64,000 nucleotides of DNA from Paramecium octaurelia (GCA_905182995.1 CAJJDP010000068.1:151722-215721); one strand, 5' to 3'; numbered from the stretch's first letter, positions 24,327 through 38,639 are shown. A program made the numbers and translations. Notes: generated by a model from the letters alone, not told the origin.

Positions 24327-25536
24327 ATGTTAAAAGTAGCAGTCTGCACTGTGCTCGTTCTTAGCATTACAGCAATTGATATAAAAGCTTCAGTTTGGAC
24401 AAGTCACGACTAAAAAATGTTTGCTCAAATCAAATAATCAGGATGGGGAAACTTTATCTTGAATTTTGGTGAGCTCCATTTATCGACAGGTGGTATCCTT
24501 GCAGAACTAAACACAGAAATTGCCAAACTTGTATGATAATGTATTTATTTAGATTGATGAATTGGATGAAGAATTAGCAGAAGTCCATCATTAATATGCA
24601 AGAAGAACGGAAATCCACAATAGAGAAATAGCAAGACTTGAATAAGAAATCTAAGATAAAGAAAGAGGTAATTATTGCTATAAAATGATCATTAGAGGTT
24701 TTCAACGCTCATGATTTCTATGATAATGTCCTTATCCCATAAAGAGATAGATTTGCTGCCCAACTCGAATAATTATAAGAAAACATTTCTTAAAACAGAA
24801 GAACCCTTAATGAAGCAACAGTGTAAAGAGCCAATGATCACGCTGATTTTGAAGCTAAGGTTTCTGAACACAATGAAGCCATCAGCGCCATTGATGAATC
24901 TCTTGGTTTACTCAGTCAATTATCAGCACCTTCACTAGTTTAAATCTAAAAGGTTTAGAAGAATTTGTCAAAAATCTAATAAACCCTCAAGAGACACAGC
25001 ACTTTCTAAACTTTCATCAAAACTCTTATTGAAATCGCTGTCGAAGCCAACTTTGCCGATTAAGGAGCTCTTAAAGAAGTAATTAATGATTCAGATTTAT
25101 AAAAGATTCTCGTTGCATTCAACAACTTGAGAGTTTAATTAGTTGATTCACTTAACACAATAACAGTGGATGAAGCTGAAGCATAAAAAGATTTTGAAGC
25201 AAGAGTTATTTAATTGAACTAAGAACATGCTGAATTCTAAAGAGCTGTTGTTGTTAAAACAGCTGAAATTGAAGCAAATGCCAGTACCTACATAAATTAA
25301 ATCTAGCCAAAATCGAATAAACCCTTGATTTGATTGATGAATTACACGCTGATTTGGATACGTTGAATGGATAATTGTAGGCTGAAAACGATGACTTTGC
25401 CTTCGCTACCGACGTTTATAATGCCACAGTTGCTGAATACAACAAAGAATTGAATGCTGCTCACCAAGCCTTGGACTTATTAAATTAACCAAGATTCACC
25501 GATTATGTTAAATCATAACTCAAGGGTGCATTCTGA
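24327..25536 (+). CDS. Trichocyst matrix protein
   Basis: The protein has 378 residues. It opens with a hydrophobic signal peptide (about residues 1-16) that ends near Ala-Ile-Asp, consistent with secretion into trichocysts. Next come a short Trp-rich propeptide-like section (SGWGNF) and long acidic amphipathic helices. The repeated Glu-rich coiled coil, DxLxxExExA-type blocks and C-terminal QPRFTDYV-type end are typical of Paramecium trichocyst matrix proteins, which are cut after synthesis and crystallise in the secretory granule. Codon use is richer in C and G than in the neighbours, as expected for an abundant protein. Three introns are 24531-24552, 24668-24695 and 25284-25306. The subfamily (T1, T2, T4 and so on) cannot be set by eye. 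Confidence 0.88.
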
Positions 25537-25849
25537 CCTTATTAAATAAAGGTTAAGCAAATTCATTTTTATATCAAATTTTTTTTACTAACACAAACAT
25601 GATGGTGCATCTTCAACTTTCACCACTCCTCTCTTTTCAAACGGAGTTAAGACCTCAAAAACAACACAAAACGTTCTGTTTTATCGAAAGCAAACAATTT
25701 CAAAATTCTATATAAAATATATAATTAATAACAAATGAAGAATATTTGAAAAAAGTAAATGGTTGAGTAAATTTTTATTTAATGATTCTTTCAAGTAAAC
25801 CATATGTTACAGATTAGTAATAAATAAATTGATTAACGGTCAAAAAATT
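25537..25849. other. Intergenic stretch after the trichocyst gene
   Basis: About 310 bp with no frame I can support. It probably holds the 3' end of the trichocyst transcript, followed by AT-rich spacer. Confidence 0.4.
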
Positions 25850-26825
25850 ACTCAATAATAGAAATCTATAAGCAATGAATTAAAAGAGAAAATTAAACGC
25901 CCTCTTTTGAAGAGGGTTATAGAAGAAAAATTTTATTTTAAGGCCTAAAAATTAGAAAGCAGAATCTACAAATTGGAGAGGATGAAATTTCTAAAAAAAA
26001 CAGATATATTTTAATTAAAGGTGATAACACATTATAAAATTAACCTGAAAATAAACAATACGAATTTATCACTCAATACATATTGGTTAAAATCTTAATG
26101 CTAAATGGTTGCTTAGGGATGAATCAATCATTAAACTTTAATGTAACTATTGAGTATAAATATTTTCAATCATAAAATGGATTCTGAAATTAAGGAACAA
26201 ACTCCTATTAAGTTTCACTAATATAATAAGATTTAAGACTTATTATGATAGAATAGTAGTATTATAATTTATTAAAATAAAGACCCTTTGATAAATTTCA
26301 AGACCGAAGTGATAAAAAAACTAATTTCATTAATTGATTATTACTCAGAATTATTGATTTTCATGCTTATATAAAAATTTCAAGTTAGTTGGCTTCATAA
26401 TGAAGATGGGGTAATTAGCAACTTTAAAAAAATAAGGGGATTAAGAAATTTTGAAGGAAGAATATGCATGAGGCTATTCTTCTTTGAAAAACATTGAGAA
26501 TAATATTATTGTACTAATCAAAATAGTCTAAAGTTATAATTTAATTGAATCAAGTACAATTTAATTAAAGTTTAATGGGAAAATTAGAAAAATAGATTGA
26601 GGAAGAAATGATGAAGTTATTAGAACGAGAGAGGATTTTATGAACGAATACTTTATTCTTTTAAATAAGGTGTCTGATGATTTAAAAAATTTAATTTAAT
26701 TAATATTGAAGATCTAACAAAAATAAGATATTATATTATTGAAAAAGAATAGTTTCAAGTTGATTTTGTAATCAAAGACATTTTATAGTGTGTTTCATCA
26801 ACTCGATTAGACGATGAGTGAATAT
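25850..26825 (+). pseudogene. Eroded ORF of unknown family
   Basis: Plus-strand frames across this stretch alternate between clearly protein-like runs and breaks. An open run from 25870 is cut by a TGA near 26190, continues in the same frame past it, stops again near 26338 and resumes in other frames. The last clean piece, with the end RLDDE before TGA near 26819, looks like a genuine C-terminus. No conserved domain is recognised. The pattern fits a decayed gene; a multi-intron gene that I failed to assemble is the alternative. Confidence 0.4.
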
Positions 26826-26943
26826 TATATATATTAATAATTTTAATTTAATATCACTAATGCTTCCATTGGGGTACATTGCTTTGTAATATTTAGTTTT
26901 TAGTGATTTAAATGCTTAGAATTTGAGAAACTGCAAAGGTGAA

Positions 26944-29900
26944 ATGCATAGGAATCGAAGTGCAAGGAATTTATGGTAAAATGATTAGAAAAGTCCTAGA
27001 GCAAATGTACAATAGAAAAAGTAATGATTAAATATTGATTAGGGAAAGAGTCAGGAAAAAGAGTACTTTCAAGTTTGAGAATGTTTAAGATGACATAATT
27101 CAAATTCAAATGGCTTCTGATGAGAGTTATGAAATGGATATCAATGAGGAGATAGAAATTGATAAAAATGCAATGTTTAGAGGCATGCAAACTGAGATCA
27201 GTCCTGATAGAAGGAAAACATTCAGAGCCAAGCATTGGTAAGTTTATAAAACTCTTCAATAATACATGGATGAGGAGTTGATTGACGAAGAGAAAGAAGA
27301 TGGTCAAGAGCAAACTCCAACTCCTTTAGTGAGACAAAATCAAAAATTGGCTCCTGATGAGCTAATATTTTAAAAGAATTTATAAATCCCAGATATTATA
27401 GACGAATTTACAAAGTTGTATGAATCTGATCCTCACAATGATAATTACAATCTATAATTAGTGCATGTAGAAGGTTGGGAAGAAATTTGGTTGAACCATA
27501 AATTTTATAAAGATACGTATATTTTGCTATGGTTGAGAAAGTTAATTGTAACATTTTTTAATTCAATTTCATTAATTTGTTATAAAATTACAACCAACAT
27601 AGTATCGAACTTTATAATGCTATTATTAGTTTCAATAAATATGGTGTTGTATATAACCAAATTTTATGATGATGTTTACATCACATACAAATCATTGTTT
27701 GATGGTTGGTCGTTAAGTAATAAGATATAATTTGATATTAGTTTTCTTTTGGATTTATGTTGTAGAACATGGTATAAAGATAGTTGGATTAGGATTAGTG
27801 GAGTTCTTAAAGGTATTCTGGAATTGCTACGATCTTGTCAATGTAAGATATTGAAAAAGTGTTTAGCTTATTCTCTTTGGGTTGTACATTTATGGCAGTT
27901 TAACATTTGACTTCTCTCCCTTAAGAGCTATGAGAATATTGATCCAATTGGCAAAGATTTCATCGTAATTATAAAAGACATTGAAAGCTTTGACTGAATC
28001 ATTGAAGTATATGATGGAAGCATCCCTGGTGGTGTTGATATTTTGTATATTCTTTGCCAATGTTGGTGTTCATCTATTCAGTTAATTATTATTGAATAGA
28101 TGTTTCATAATTGAAGATGGGATCCAAGATATCCAATAAAATATATGTGGTTGGGTGAATTGTCCAAATAATATGAAATGTTTTAAATCTTTGAACAATG
28201 TTGACACAGCTACTAATTTTGACAATTTCTTTTTTGCTTTTGCTCAAATCATTCGTACGATTACTATGGATAACTGGACTGATGTTATGTATTATACTAT
28301 GTACACTCTCAGTCCAATGACATGGGTCTACTTTGTTTTGGTCATTTTTATTGTAGGTATGAAACTGCATTATTTTTATAGGTTTCTTCGCATTTAATCT
28401 GATTATTGCTGTTTTGAAGACATATTATTCATAAATAGTATCCAATTATTAAGAAGATAAGGAAGAGTTATCAAATAAATAATCTTACATTGAACCATTA
28501 AATCTAAGATTCATCAAAAATATTGGATTGTATCATTAGATTAAAACGTTATAAAAGGTGCGTAAGCGATTTTCTCAATCATCACTTTCTCAATCAAATG
28601 TTTCATAAATTAAGTCTATTGATAATTTAATATTTTCACCAAAAGGAAATCTTTTGTTACAGAAATCTAAAATCAAGGCTCAATTCACAAATGGGTTTGG
28701 ATAAATTAACAAATTGTAGAAAATGGTGAGGAGAGCCAAAACCGTTAAAGAGAAGAAAAAATAATTAAGGTTAATCTTATCTGCTAGATAACAGAGATTA
28801 CTCTAAAAGAGAGAGAATGAAGAAATGGGCATAATTAATAGCAATGAGCAAAGCATTTTTGATAAATGTAATTTGAAAGCTATTCTGTAACCACAAAGAA
28901 ATTTTAATATTGAATAATCAAAATATGAATAGGCAGTGCAAGGAGATGTTAAGGGTAAGAAAATATTAATGAGTTTAAAATACAATGATGTGTTGGCATG
29001 GAAATTGGATTTGAAGTACTCATAATATCATTCTACATCTAAAAGAGATGTAATAAGTGAACTCAAGGAGATTTTAGAGAAAGAAAAGAAATTGAAAGAG
29101 CAGTATGAGAAGGTTAAAAGACAAAATTTGAAATAGTACTATATGTTAGACATCTATGATAAGCAAAAGGATAAGGTAACTTAAGAAAAATTGAAATCAT
29201 CAGATAATGGACCTTCATCTATTCAAAGACTCTACAGCATTAAGCTTGAAATTAATACTAGAAGTAGAGAATAAAGTACTGCTTCAAAAATCAAATAGAA
29301 GTTCCCAATTAAAATGAGCAGAAGAATGTTTACTTCTGAATTGGACTTGGATAATTCAAAAAATGAAATGCCAAGTAACAAATCAACAATGACCCGTAAG
29401 TCCTATTTCGATCACTTAAGAAAACAGAGATTATTCTTTTAGCGATCTCAAACTAAAATGGCAAGGGGAACTTCTGATGGTTTTATGGAATTTCCAGAAT
29501 GGCAAGAGGGGCAATCGTATATCACAATAAATGGTATTAAGTGGAATCATGAGGCCTGTTCAATTTTGATTAATAGAAAGATTAATGATTTGGATGATCA
29601 ACAGGAGGTGGAGGATGACCAAATTTTAGATTTGGATTGGATGGATCAAAATTATGAGCACTTTGTTAAAATTAGAGTAATCTATTTTGTATTATTCTTA
29701 ATAGAAAAAAGAATTAGAACAAGGATACATAAGGAGACATAATATTTCAATTCTGAATATCTTGTAAAATGTGACCAAAAATAAATTGATCGCCATCCTC
29801 AAACAGCTCAATAAGCATTAATATAACATTTGGATCTAAGGATTTTATGGTTATTGGATAGTACTGTAATTTAAATTGCATTAATTATTGGAGGAAAAGA

Positions 29901-32900
29901 CTGTCTCAATTATTTTTGATTTGTACACCATGGTTAATTTCTTTATTCTTTGTTCAGATGGCTATTTAAGATCTGATTTAGTTGAATCCATAAATTCAGT
30001 TATGACATTCTTATTATTGGGGGAAATAATTTTGAAGATTATAGGATATGGAATTCAAGAATTTAGTAAAAAGTCTAGTAATAACTTGGATGCTTTTGTT
30101 ATTGTCTTGTGTTTGATATAATACTTTATTTCAATCACTCAACCCTTTTGGTTGGTACAATATAGCAGTGAAATTAAAGTATTAAGAGCATCAAAAGCAT
30201 TTATGCTCTATAGAGTGATTAAATATAACAAATTTATTGTAAGAATAATGAAGATTGCTTAATTGACTATGAAGTCATATATAAATATCACATTTCTAAT
30301 GTTCTATATTATTTTTATGTATGCCATAATGGGATTATAGTTTTTTGTGAATAAGTTTGATGAAACCTAGAGATTAGCTTAGTTGCATTCATTTAATAGC
30401 ATAGGAAAATCATGGATGACGGTATTTAATACAATTACAAATGATGATGCAGTTGGAATGTTAAAAGTGGCTACATAATACACTGATACTTGGATTGGAT
30501 TGTTGTTTTACATCACAATGGTATTTGGACTAAACTATTTAATATATGGTTTGGTGAGTGCAGTTTTATTGGATGCATTCTCATCGGAATTAGAAAAGGG
30601 AAATCAATTTGAGGAGAAGAGGGAGAGAATACTGTAGAAGCTAGGAATTCAAGAGAATATTAATCAGAATGAGACTCAATTAGATACATTATCATCGTAT
30701 AAGAATGAGAAGGATGAAAATGAGGATATTCTCAACGATATAAAGATTTAATAATAATAATTTATCAAACGATAGACACTGAATAGCAAGAAGAGCATTT
30801 ATCAATAAGTGCCTGAAACAGTGAAGCACATATTCAGCAAGTAGAAGTCATTAGAAATATAGTATTATAAAGATATCGAATGCGAATATTCTCTATTCAT
30901 ATTCCATTTTAATAATAAATTTAGGAAGTTTTGCTATAGAACAACTAAATCATTCATTTTCAAATTGATTTTGAATAGTTCAATTTGTTCTTCTGTAGCT
31001 ACGATGATCATTATATCATTTGATGACAATTTGCCTTCTTTGCATACAAATAACTTAAATACATTTTATGAATATCATTTGTTAGCTGTGAATCTAATCA
31101 TTGCAATTACTTATATTCTGGAGATCATTTCTCAAGGGATGTTATTGGATTAAGGAGCATTCTGTAGAGACATTTGGAGATTCATAGATATCTTATATTT
31201 GATTAGTTATTATTTGTCCTTTATGACTCTGTCTCCATTTTTGAAATTCTCACTTTATCTAAGTACTTATAATAATAGTATACATATTTTTAGTTTATTT
31301 ACGTCCTTTGATGATGATAAACATGTTTCAAAGTATTTCAGGTATTAAAAATGCCATGAGTTTGAGCTTAGTTTAAATTCTAAATATTATAGGAGTAATT
31401 TTGCTAGTCTTCTTGATATTTGATGTAATAGGAATGCATTTATACTAAAACAAAATGGGATATTGTGAAGATCTAATGAGTTTCCATATAAATAAGGATC
31501 AATGCTTGCAAGAAAACAAGAATTGGATCATTCACCCATACAATTTCGAAAATATTTTAAATGGATTATTGACATTATTCTTGGTGGCATCTTTGGATGG
31601 ATGGGGAGAAATCATGCAAGTATGCTTTAATGCAAATGATTCTATGTATGGTCCTACTCCTCTAAAAACCTAATGGGCTACCTACCTATTCTTTATTTTG
31701 TTTATTTTCATAGGAGCCATGTTTTTCATGGGGTTCCTTACAGGTGTTCTCTTCACAGAATTTTAAAAGTATACTAAAAAGCTTGAAAATAAGTTTTTGA
31801 CTAGTGATCAATCATAATTTCTGAAAATCTCAGAATTGATTTTGGAATAAAGTCCTGGGTACAGTAATCCTCCTAAGACACCCCTTAGAAGATTGTGTTA
31901 CAGAATTGTGTTTAGTCAATTATACCATAAGTACTTCATAGTTGTGTTATGTGTCAATACAATTGTGTTATGTTTATTCTATTCAGATGCATCATATGAA
32001 TACATGGCAAATCTAAATAAGACTTATTAAGTGTTGACAGGAGTGTTCGCTCTTGATACGATCATCAAGTTGTTGGCTTATGGTCCAACTAGATATTTTG
32101 GTATATATAGTGTTACTATTTAAAGCTACTAATTGGAGAGTCATTGAATTGTCTCTTTCATTCATCGCTGTTGCTGATTTTATCTATGATAGTTATTGGG
32201 GATGGTTTACTACTTTCTTAAGTGCGAATTAATCTGACTAATATTTCACCTTCTATAGGATCTTGTTTTGTTTACGAGACATCCGTATATTGCTGATAAT
32301 TTAGGAATTCAAGGGACTATTGAGATTGTTGAGAGTGCTTTGGTTTTCAATGCCTCTGTTGTTAAAGATCTTATACATTCAAGTCATAGCATAAACTACA
32401 TATGCTCTAATAGGGAAGGAATTATTTTCGCATATAACCAATGGATCAGTAATTGATGACAAATATGCCAATTTTAAGAACTTTATTAATTCGGCATTAT
32501 TAATGTTCAAGTGCACAACTGGTGATGATTGGAGAGCTCTGCTAATTGATTGCTCTACTTAAAACTATTATTGCAAGAGTGATCACAATTAATGTGGTTC
32601 ATCATGGTCTTTGCCATTCTTTCTTTCATATTATCTGTTTTCAAATATCATCATTATGAACCTATTTGTGCTAGCCTTAGTGGATTAATTTGAAAGTAAT
32701 CAAATAATAATATGTCTTAGATTTCTTTAATGCTTCGACGAATGCCATCCAGACATTTGTGGAGAATGTCGATCATTTCTGTAATGTATGGTGCAAATAC
32801 ACATATGAAACTAAAGGAACCAAAATGCATACTCGTTTTATCGCACGCTTTTTGCTAGATTTACATGAACCTTTAGGAGCACTGGAAGGAGATAATGTAT

Positions 32901-33658
32901 GGGATGCAGCCAAGAGTGCTTCTAATTTCAGAATAAGAGCAAACAAACAAGGTTATGTGTATTTTAATGAATTACTTTATGAAACTATTCGATTTGCTTT
33001 TAAAGAAAGTGTATTCAAATCAGGATCATTGATTGGTAGATCACAAATGAAATAATTTGACTTAGCCATGAAAAGGAAAATGAAAGAGAATAACATGAAA
33101 TCAGAACAATAATAAGATTAGGAATATTTTTAGGATGAACATAGTTCCAAGCATTAAAACTTCAACATCCTTTCAGAATATTTAAATGTGTTGATTGCTC
33201 TTAAGACATGGGAAGCTTACACTTTGAAACTCATAGAGAAAACTAAAAATCTAGATGAATACACAGAATAAACCAGTTCGTCAGATAATGATCTGAAAAT
33301 GTCAATGAATATCGGAGCCTCTGTTTCAAGGGCATCTTAAAATAGATTAACTTAGACTATAGACTTGGATGATCTTAGAGTGCAAAGGAATTATGGCCAT
33401 TTGAATATTTACAAGGAAACTAAATCATATCAATATTACTAACATTGCATCATATTAGAACCCATAAGCAAATCGTCACCCTAAGATACTACTGTTTAAA
33501 GATCTCCTTCAAGTTTCCTTGAAAATTAAAGTAACTCATCATTAACTCTTTTAGAATAAGCTAATGCTAACCCAAAGAAAACGAACATCAAAAGATAGTC
33601 GTCATTATTTAAACAAAATGTGCAATCATTCAAAGATGTGCTAGAAAAAGTATTTTGA
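26944..33658 (+). CDS. Four-domain voltage-gated cation channel alpha subunit (calcium-channel-like)
   Basis: This is the largest gene here, with 2,169 residues. An acidic cytoplasmic N-terminus of about 170 residues is followed by four repeats of six membrane segments. The S4-like segment of domain IV keeps regular Arg/Lys spacing (LRDIRILL...GLLRLLRV). Pore loops carry TMDNW (I, D at 28269), TNDDA (II, D at 30443), SLDGW (III, D at 31596) and TGDDW (IV, D at 32524). Each has Asp where animal calcium channels have Glu. The end of IVS6 reads ALVDQFENFF, as in Cav channels, and is followed by an EF-hand-like region. Eight introns (27021-27042, 27717-27741, 27843-27866, 28357-28381, 29677-29704, 31263-31293, 32101-32125, 32696-32720) give one exact frame. 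It probably serves the ciliary or somatic calcium current. Confidence 0.9.
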
Positions 33659-33695
33659 TATTAGATTTATACTAATAAATTATATTATAAACAAA

Positions 33696-34695
33696 TCAAA
33701 ATGCAATTTATTATTTCTTTCTATCTTCCACTTCTTCTTCTTCCTCATACTACAATTTCACTCTTGGCTTCTTCTTCTTAACATCCTTCAATTCATCATC
33801 TACATTGTTATTAATGCTTACCATCTCTCCTTAATTAATTAAATGTCTGTTTCTTAAACAATCTTTTATCATCCTCGTCATCATCTTCCTCTTGATCTTC
33901 TTCATCATCTTCCTCTAAATCATTTGGATCAAATATCAATTCCTCATCAGAGTAATCTTCCTCCTCCTCTTCCTACTCCTATTGTTCTCTCTATAGACAT
34001 AATTATTCATTAGAATTTACTTCTTCTTCATCTTCCACCTAATTCTAACCAACGACTTTCTCAAAAGCCTTAGTATTGTAATTCATAATCTCATTGTATA
34101 CTCCATTTTTCAACCTGTCTATCAATTCCTATTCTATGGCATTCTCCAAATTGGCAGCCACCAATGCTTTCTATTCTCTTATCTTATCTCTTCTTTCTGC
34201 CTTCTTTTTAATTGGAATCAATTCCTTGCTATTATATATTATTGTTTCATACAATCCCTTCAATCGCATCTTCCTTATTCTTATCAACATCTGTCTTAGT
34301 TTGGTCAATCTCTACTTATTTTTGTGAATCATGAAATTACTCCAATATTTTAACTATTCATCTATTTATGCCAATGCCTATAATTTGATATTTTTTATAA
34401 GTTTACTTATTCATAGTTCTTCGATAATAGTATCTTCTCCCACAATTCTTTTGGTTTTTATGCTCTTTCTGCTGTTTTTACATAAAGATAACATAATCCC
34501 TTTTCTTCTTTAATTGTGGCATATTATGAATTTGCCAATGGACAGGATTATTTAGAACACAACCCTGTCACATTATATTCATTTCTACAGAAATTCTATG
34601 AGATTGTTCTAGTCATAGTACTATTTTTCTTACTTTATCTTAAATGAGCAATGACCTCGATTTATCACCTACCACACAACTTCGTCAATTTACAT
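33696..34695 (-). CDS. MAK16: MAK16 ribosome biogenesis protein
   Basis: The protein has 307 residues. It matches the MAK16 family from the first residues (MQIDEVVWQVI) through the conserved Cys-rich section (HCSFK, FCRNEYNVTGLC, SCPLANSQYATI), then ELWEKI, LSKNYE and IRKMRLKG. It ends in an acidic Asp/Glu tract and a basic KKKKPR tail. MAK16 acts in the nucleolus in early 60S subunit assembly. Three introns are 34609-34633, 34378-34406 and 33800-33821; the exon sum is an exact multiple of three. The stop is 38 bp from the stop of the convergent channel gene, and the start is 53 bp from the stop of TAF1. Confidence 0.95.
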
Positions 34696-34747
34696 TATTA
34701 ATTAATAATATTGAAATTTATAAAGCATAATGAATAAAAATGAGAAT

Positions 34748-37700
34748 TCAAGGCAACCCCTTCTTCTTCTTCTTCTCCAACCAAATCTTCTTCTCCTTCT
34801 TCTAAAATGCCTCAATCCTCAATTTATAATTCTCCTGATCCACTATTAGATATGGTTTCACATCTTCATCATTATATTCCAAATCCTTATTCTTATCATC
34901 CTTGTCCAAATCCCTCTTAGTTCTCTTCTTCTTAACTTCTTCAAAATTTTCAAAGTACTTCCCTTGCACCTTGATAGTAAGATTCTATATCAGTTGTGCT
35001 AATTGTTTATCTAATTCTTTCTGATATTATTCTTTTTACTTTTTAGTTGTCTATCTCTAATTCTTAGCAAACTTCTCAATGACATTCAATTGCTTTCTCT
35101 ACTTCTCATCCAACAATTCCAAATTCTTCCTAAACATAACAGCATCCCTACTATCTTTATCATCGGGATTCTAGGATTACTATAGAAACGCAGTCAACTT
35201 GTTAATCATTTTCCATCTCTTCAGATTTGGTTCAGTCTTAATTTTAATATAAATTATTTACCGTCAATCCTAATTTACTCGATATGTTTTAAATGTCTTC
35301 TACATGCAATTTACGTAAATCGTTCTCAGTACCCATTACTGAAGGCTTCTTCTCTTGAATAGCGTTCTGACCTTTCTCCCCTCTAGCCTTTAGTGGCTTC
35401 TTAATGTAATTTAAACCACCATGTCCTGATGTGGGATCTCCAATTCCATACAATAACATCCTACCTGTTTAATTGGCTGAATTCAAGAAAGATTGTGACA
35501 AGGACCATGCAGTCATATTTAGTTCATCTTCAATCCTCCTTGCAATGACCCAACTATTAAAATCCTAAGGGTTCCTTGACAAGTATTCCTAGAGAGTTTT
35601 CTTCATCTTATCACTATTCTTGAGTTCTCTCAACCCAAAGTCTTATAATAAATAAGAGGAATGCAACATAGACTCATACAAGCACACTTGATTGGCAGTT
35701 ATGTCATACTTAAGAATCTGGATATCGTCATTGCCTCCTTTCTGATATCTCCAAGTTTTTTGATTAGAAGAATCCTGTATCCCTTTACATTCTTTCAGAG
35801 CTGATCTAATGTAGGCATGACTTTGCTTCTGACTTTGTTTTTGATTTTATTTTTAAAATATTAGTTCCAATTCATCTTATTTGACTTCCAAGCCCATCTT
35901 AAACTATTTCTTAATGTAAGTCTTTAGACAATTCTTTAAGAATGTTCCCAAAGGTCTAGATTGAGGAGTAAAGATTTCTACTTTGGGCTCAATTTAACCA
36001 ACTAAGTAAATACAATCTATAGGCCTAAGTGTATACTTATAATGGCAATTATCAACTCTTGTTCTCACCAACAGAAAATCAGTGATTGGCAATTTCTATT
36101 TGAAAATTGGAGCCCTGTAAAGATCATTCTCTATAACTGCTATCCCTATAAATCGCTCATCTGTAAGTTGTCCCTAAAGTGGTATTGCTTAATTCTTATC
36201 GAGAAATCTAATCTAACCTATATTGCCCAATTGTTCAACCAACATGTTTTTGAATTCCCAAAGAGTCATCTCCTCATTTGAAATCTATCCCATTTATCCA
36301 TAAGTGCTTCTGTAATTTGCCTAGAAACTATTCTCTTAAAAGTTATTGTAATTATCACCTTCATCCTTAATTCTTTTCGAATTAAATTGTTGTAGTGCCC
36401 TACTAGAATAGACGTACCTAGTGACTTTAGAACACATTCCAGTATTGTTCAATAATAGTGGCCTCTGTTCAATATACTCCATCAATATAAAGTTCCCCTT
36501 CGATAAGGATAGATTGTCGATTTATTTATAATACTCATGACTATTCTATTTCTCGGTTGATTCTTCAAGTAATATCTCTCTATTGTCCTTCTTTTGCTCC
36601 TTTAAATTCACCAAGGGAACCAATTCAGTCGGCCACGGATCAAAATATTTGACTTACTCTCTCTCCAATCCAAGAAGTTCTCTTTTCTCTTCATATAAAT
36701 TGTCTACAATATTATTTCTATGATATTTTGCATGTTTCGATAACACCTAAGAAAAATCGTTTAACAAAAATGACTCAGCCACTAAAGAATGTATATAAAA
36801 TGGCGTAGTTTAAAATGCCTTCATTTTAGATTCAATTAAATTCAATAATTCCTTATTCCCCACATCCTCATTCCCAAATTATTAATTGAAATCCTATTGT
36901 TGTTGCATTCCATCCTCAAACTATGACAAATCCTACGACTCCTACTAATCCTACTAATCCTCTACACTCAGTAGATTCACATGAGATACAGCACTTCTAT
37001 TATCCTTTTGTCTTGAAACTATTGATGGAGCAGCCAATCTATTAGCCAATTGTTATTGTGTCCCTACTTTCTCTGGAAACTTCTTTTAGTGCAATAACAC
37101 CTCCAATTTCTCACTAAAGAATTGGCGATTCTAGAGATCAATTTCTACTCTATTATAAGTTTAAAACGATCTTGATAAGAAGTTATCCTTGTGACCCATA
37201 CAAAATTCAACAATCTCTTTGTTGTAATACGAATAATTATCCAAAGCATTCTAAAATTCCTATTCTTTCTTATCGATTTCTACTTATTTATAGCTTTCAT
37301 CTGGTTGTTAATTTTATTAATTCTATTACTCATTCAATTTCTTTTCGTCTTCTAATTGTTACTAAATACGCTGCAATAATCCCATTCCTGCCTCATCAGT
37401 TTAAGCTTAGCATTTTAATGAAGTAAAATCCTATTATGGACATTGATACAAAAAGGATTCTTTGTTTATGATCCTTTCATGTTTTTGATGTTGAACTTCT
37501 GCTTTGAAATCATCCTTTTATTATTCAAATAATTTGAATTTATCCGCAAAAAACCGTTTCAAATTTTCACTGTCCTTCTACCTAATTTAGGCTTCTATTT
37601 CCATTTGATTCTTTTTTGGATCTTAGTCCACTTAGATTTATTACTAGTACTCCTCATTCTCTTCTGGTTATTGCACAATATTCTCATTGCCATTCTTCAT

Positions 37701-38597
37701 CCTCTCCTAAATTTCTCTCTTGTAATTTATGCCCTCCTCCAACTTTATCTTTTTGTGTTTTTTGTTGATTAAATCATTTAACTCCTAATAGAATTTAGAT
37801 GTTAATAATGGATTATACGCACTTTGCATCATTCCATACGGATTTTCAACTACTTCCTCTTAGCATAAGATTGTATAATTATCCTTGCTCTCATTTTATA
37901 ACTTTGTGTAGAGAGACAGTCTTTTGTCTAGACTCTTCAAGCATTTCTGCTTTTTGAAGGAATTCAAGATGATCTCTGAATCCTTATTCTATTGCAAGTG
38001 CTCCTTGATTTATTGATCAGTCAAAACTGAGAAAAATTGCATCAAGGAGTCGTAGTAATCAGCATCAAAGGATTTGGTTTTCTTATACTTGTACAGAATA
38101 ATGTTAATCACTTTGTCGTAGATCATTCTAACATCTTCACTAGCAGCATAGTAAAAATCAGAAAATGCATAGACTGGATATTTTACATTTTAGGATTAAC
38201 GAGTATTGTTCGTTTATGCTGATGACTAATTGCTTCTTAATTCGATTTGACGTAAAAAGGTTCTTAATTAGGGGTTGCTTCTCAAATATTCATTTTAATC
38301 CTAATCGGGAGCCAATTTCATATTCTACAAATTAGGCTCATTGATCTTTAGATTCTATCTTTGAGTAATCCTCTTTTGCTCTACGTCACTTGCTCCCTCC
38401 TCTTCCTCTTCTTCATCACTTGTATCATCATTTTAATCTTGGGGTTTGAATCCTGCAAATAAAGCATCGCAGTCTAAAATGTCTTTGAAGTGTCGCATTG
38501 CAAAGTTCAAATCTAAACTGCTCTTATCTCTTTAATTTATTTCATTAACATCCTCAAACTAAGCAAATAAAATATCTAAAAGGGCCTCGTTTATCAT
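34748..38597 (-). CDS. TAF1: TFIID subunit 1 (TAF1)
   Basis: The protein has 1,274 residues. The central section matches the TAF1-specific domain (DUF3591): LMEYIEQRPLLL, MCSKV, FRAPIF-like YRAPIFKQKLP, TDFLLVR, IDCIYLVGQIEP, then the histone-acetyltransferase-like region. There RRIEDELNMTAW and LLYGIGDPTSGHGG follow the family pattern. It ends in a basic coiled coil, and I see no bromodomain, unlike animal TAF1. The N-terminal 500 residues are Gln- and acid-rich, with DEEEEEG near residue 50. TAF1 is the scaffold of TFIID and binds TBP and core promoters. One intron at 35237-35261 lies near the end. MAK16 follows 53 bp downstream on the same strand. Confidence 0.9.
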
Positions 38598-38639
38598 TAA
38601 TAGTTAAAATATTTACAAATTATATATAAGTTTATATTA

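Noticed and set aside
32232-32268. A 37-nt intron in domain IV of the large channel
   Set aside because: The stretch reads through in frame as a plausible S3-S4 loop, so no removal is needed.
33720-34060. Plus-strand CTT-rich low-complexity gene
   Set aside because: It is the complement of the Glu/Asp-rich C-terminus of MAK16.
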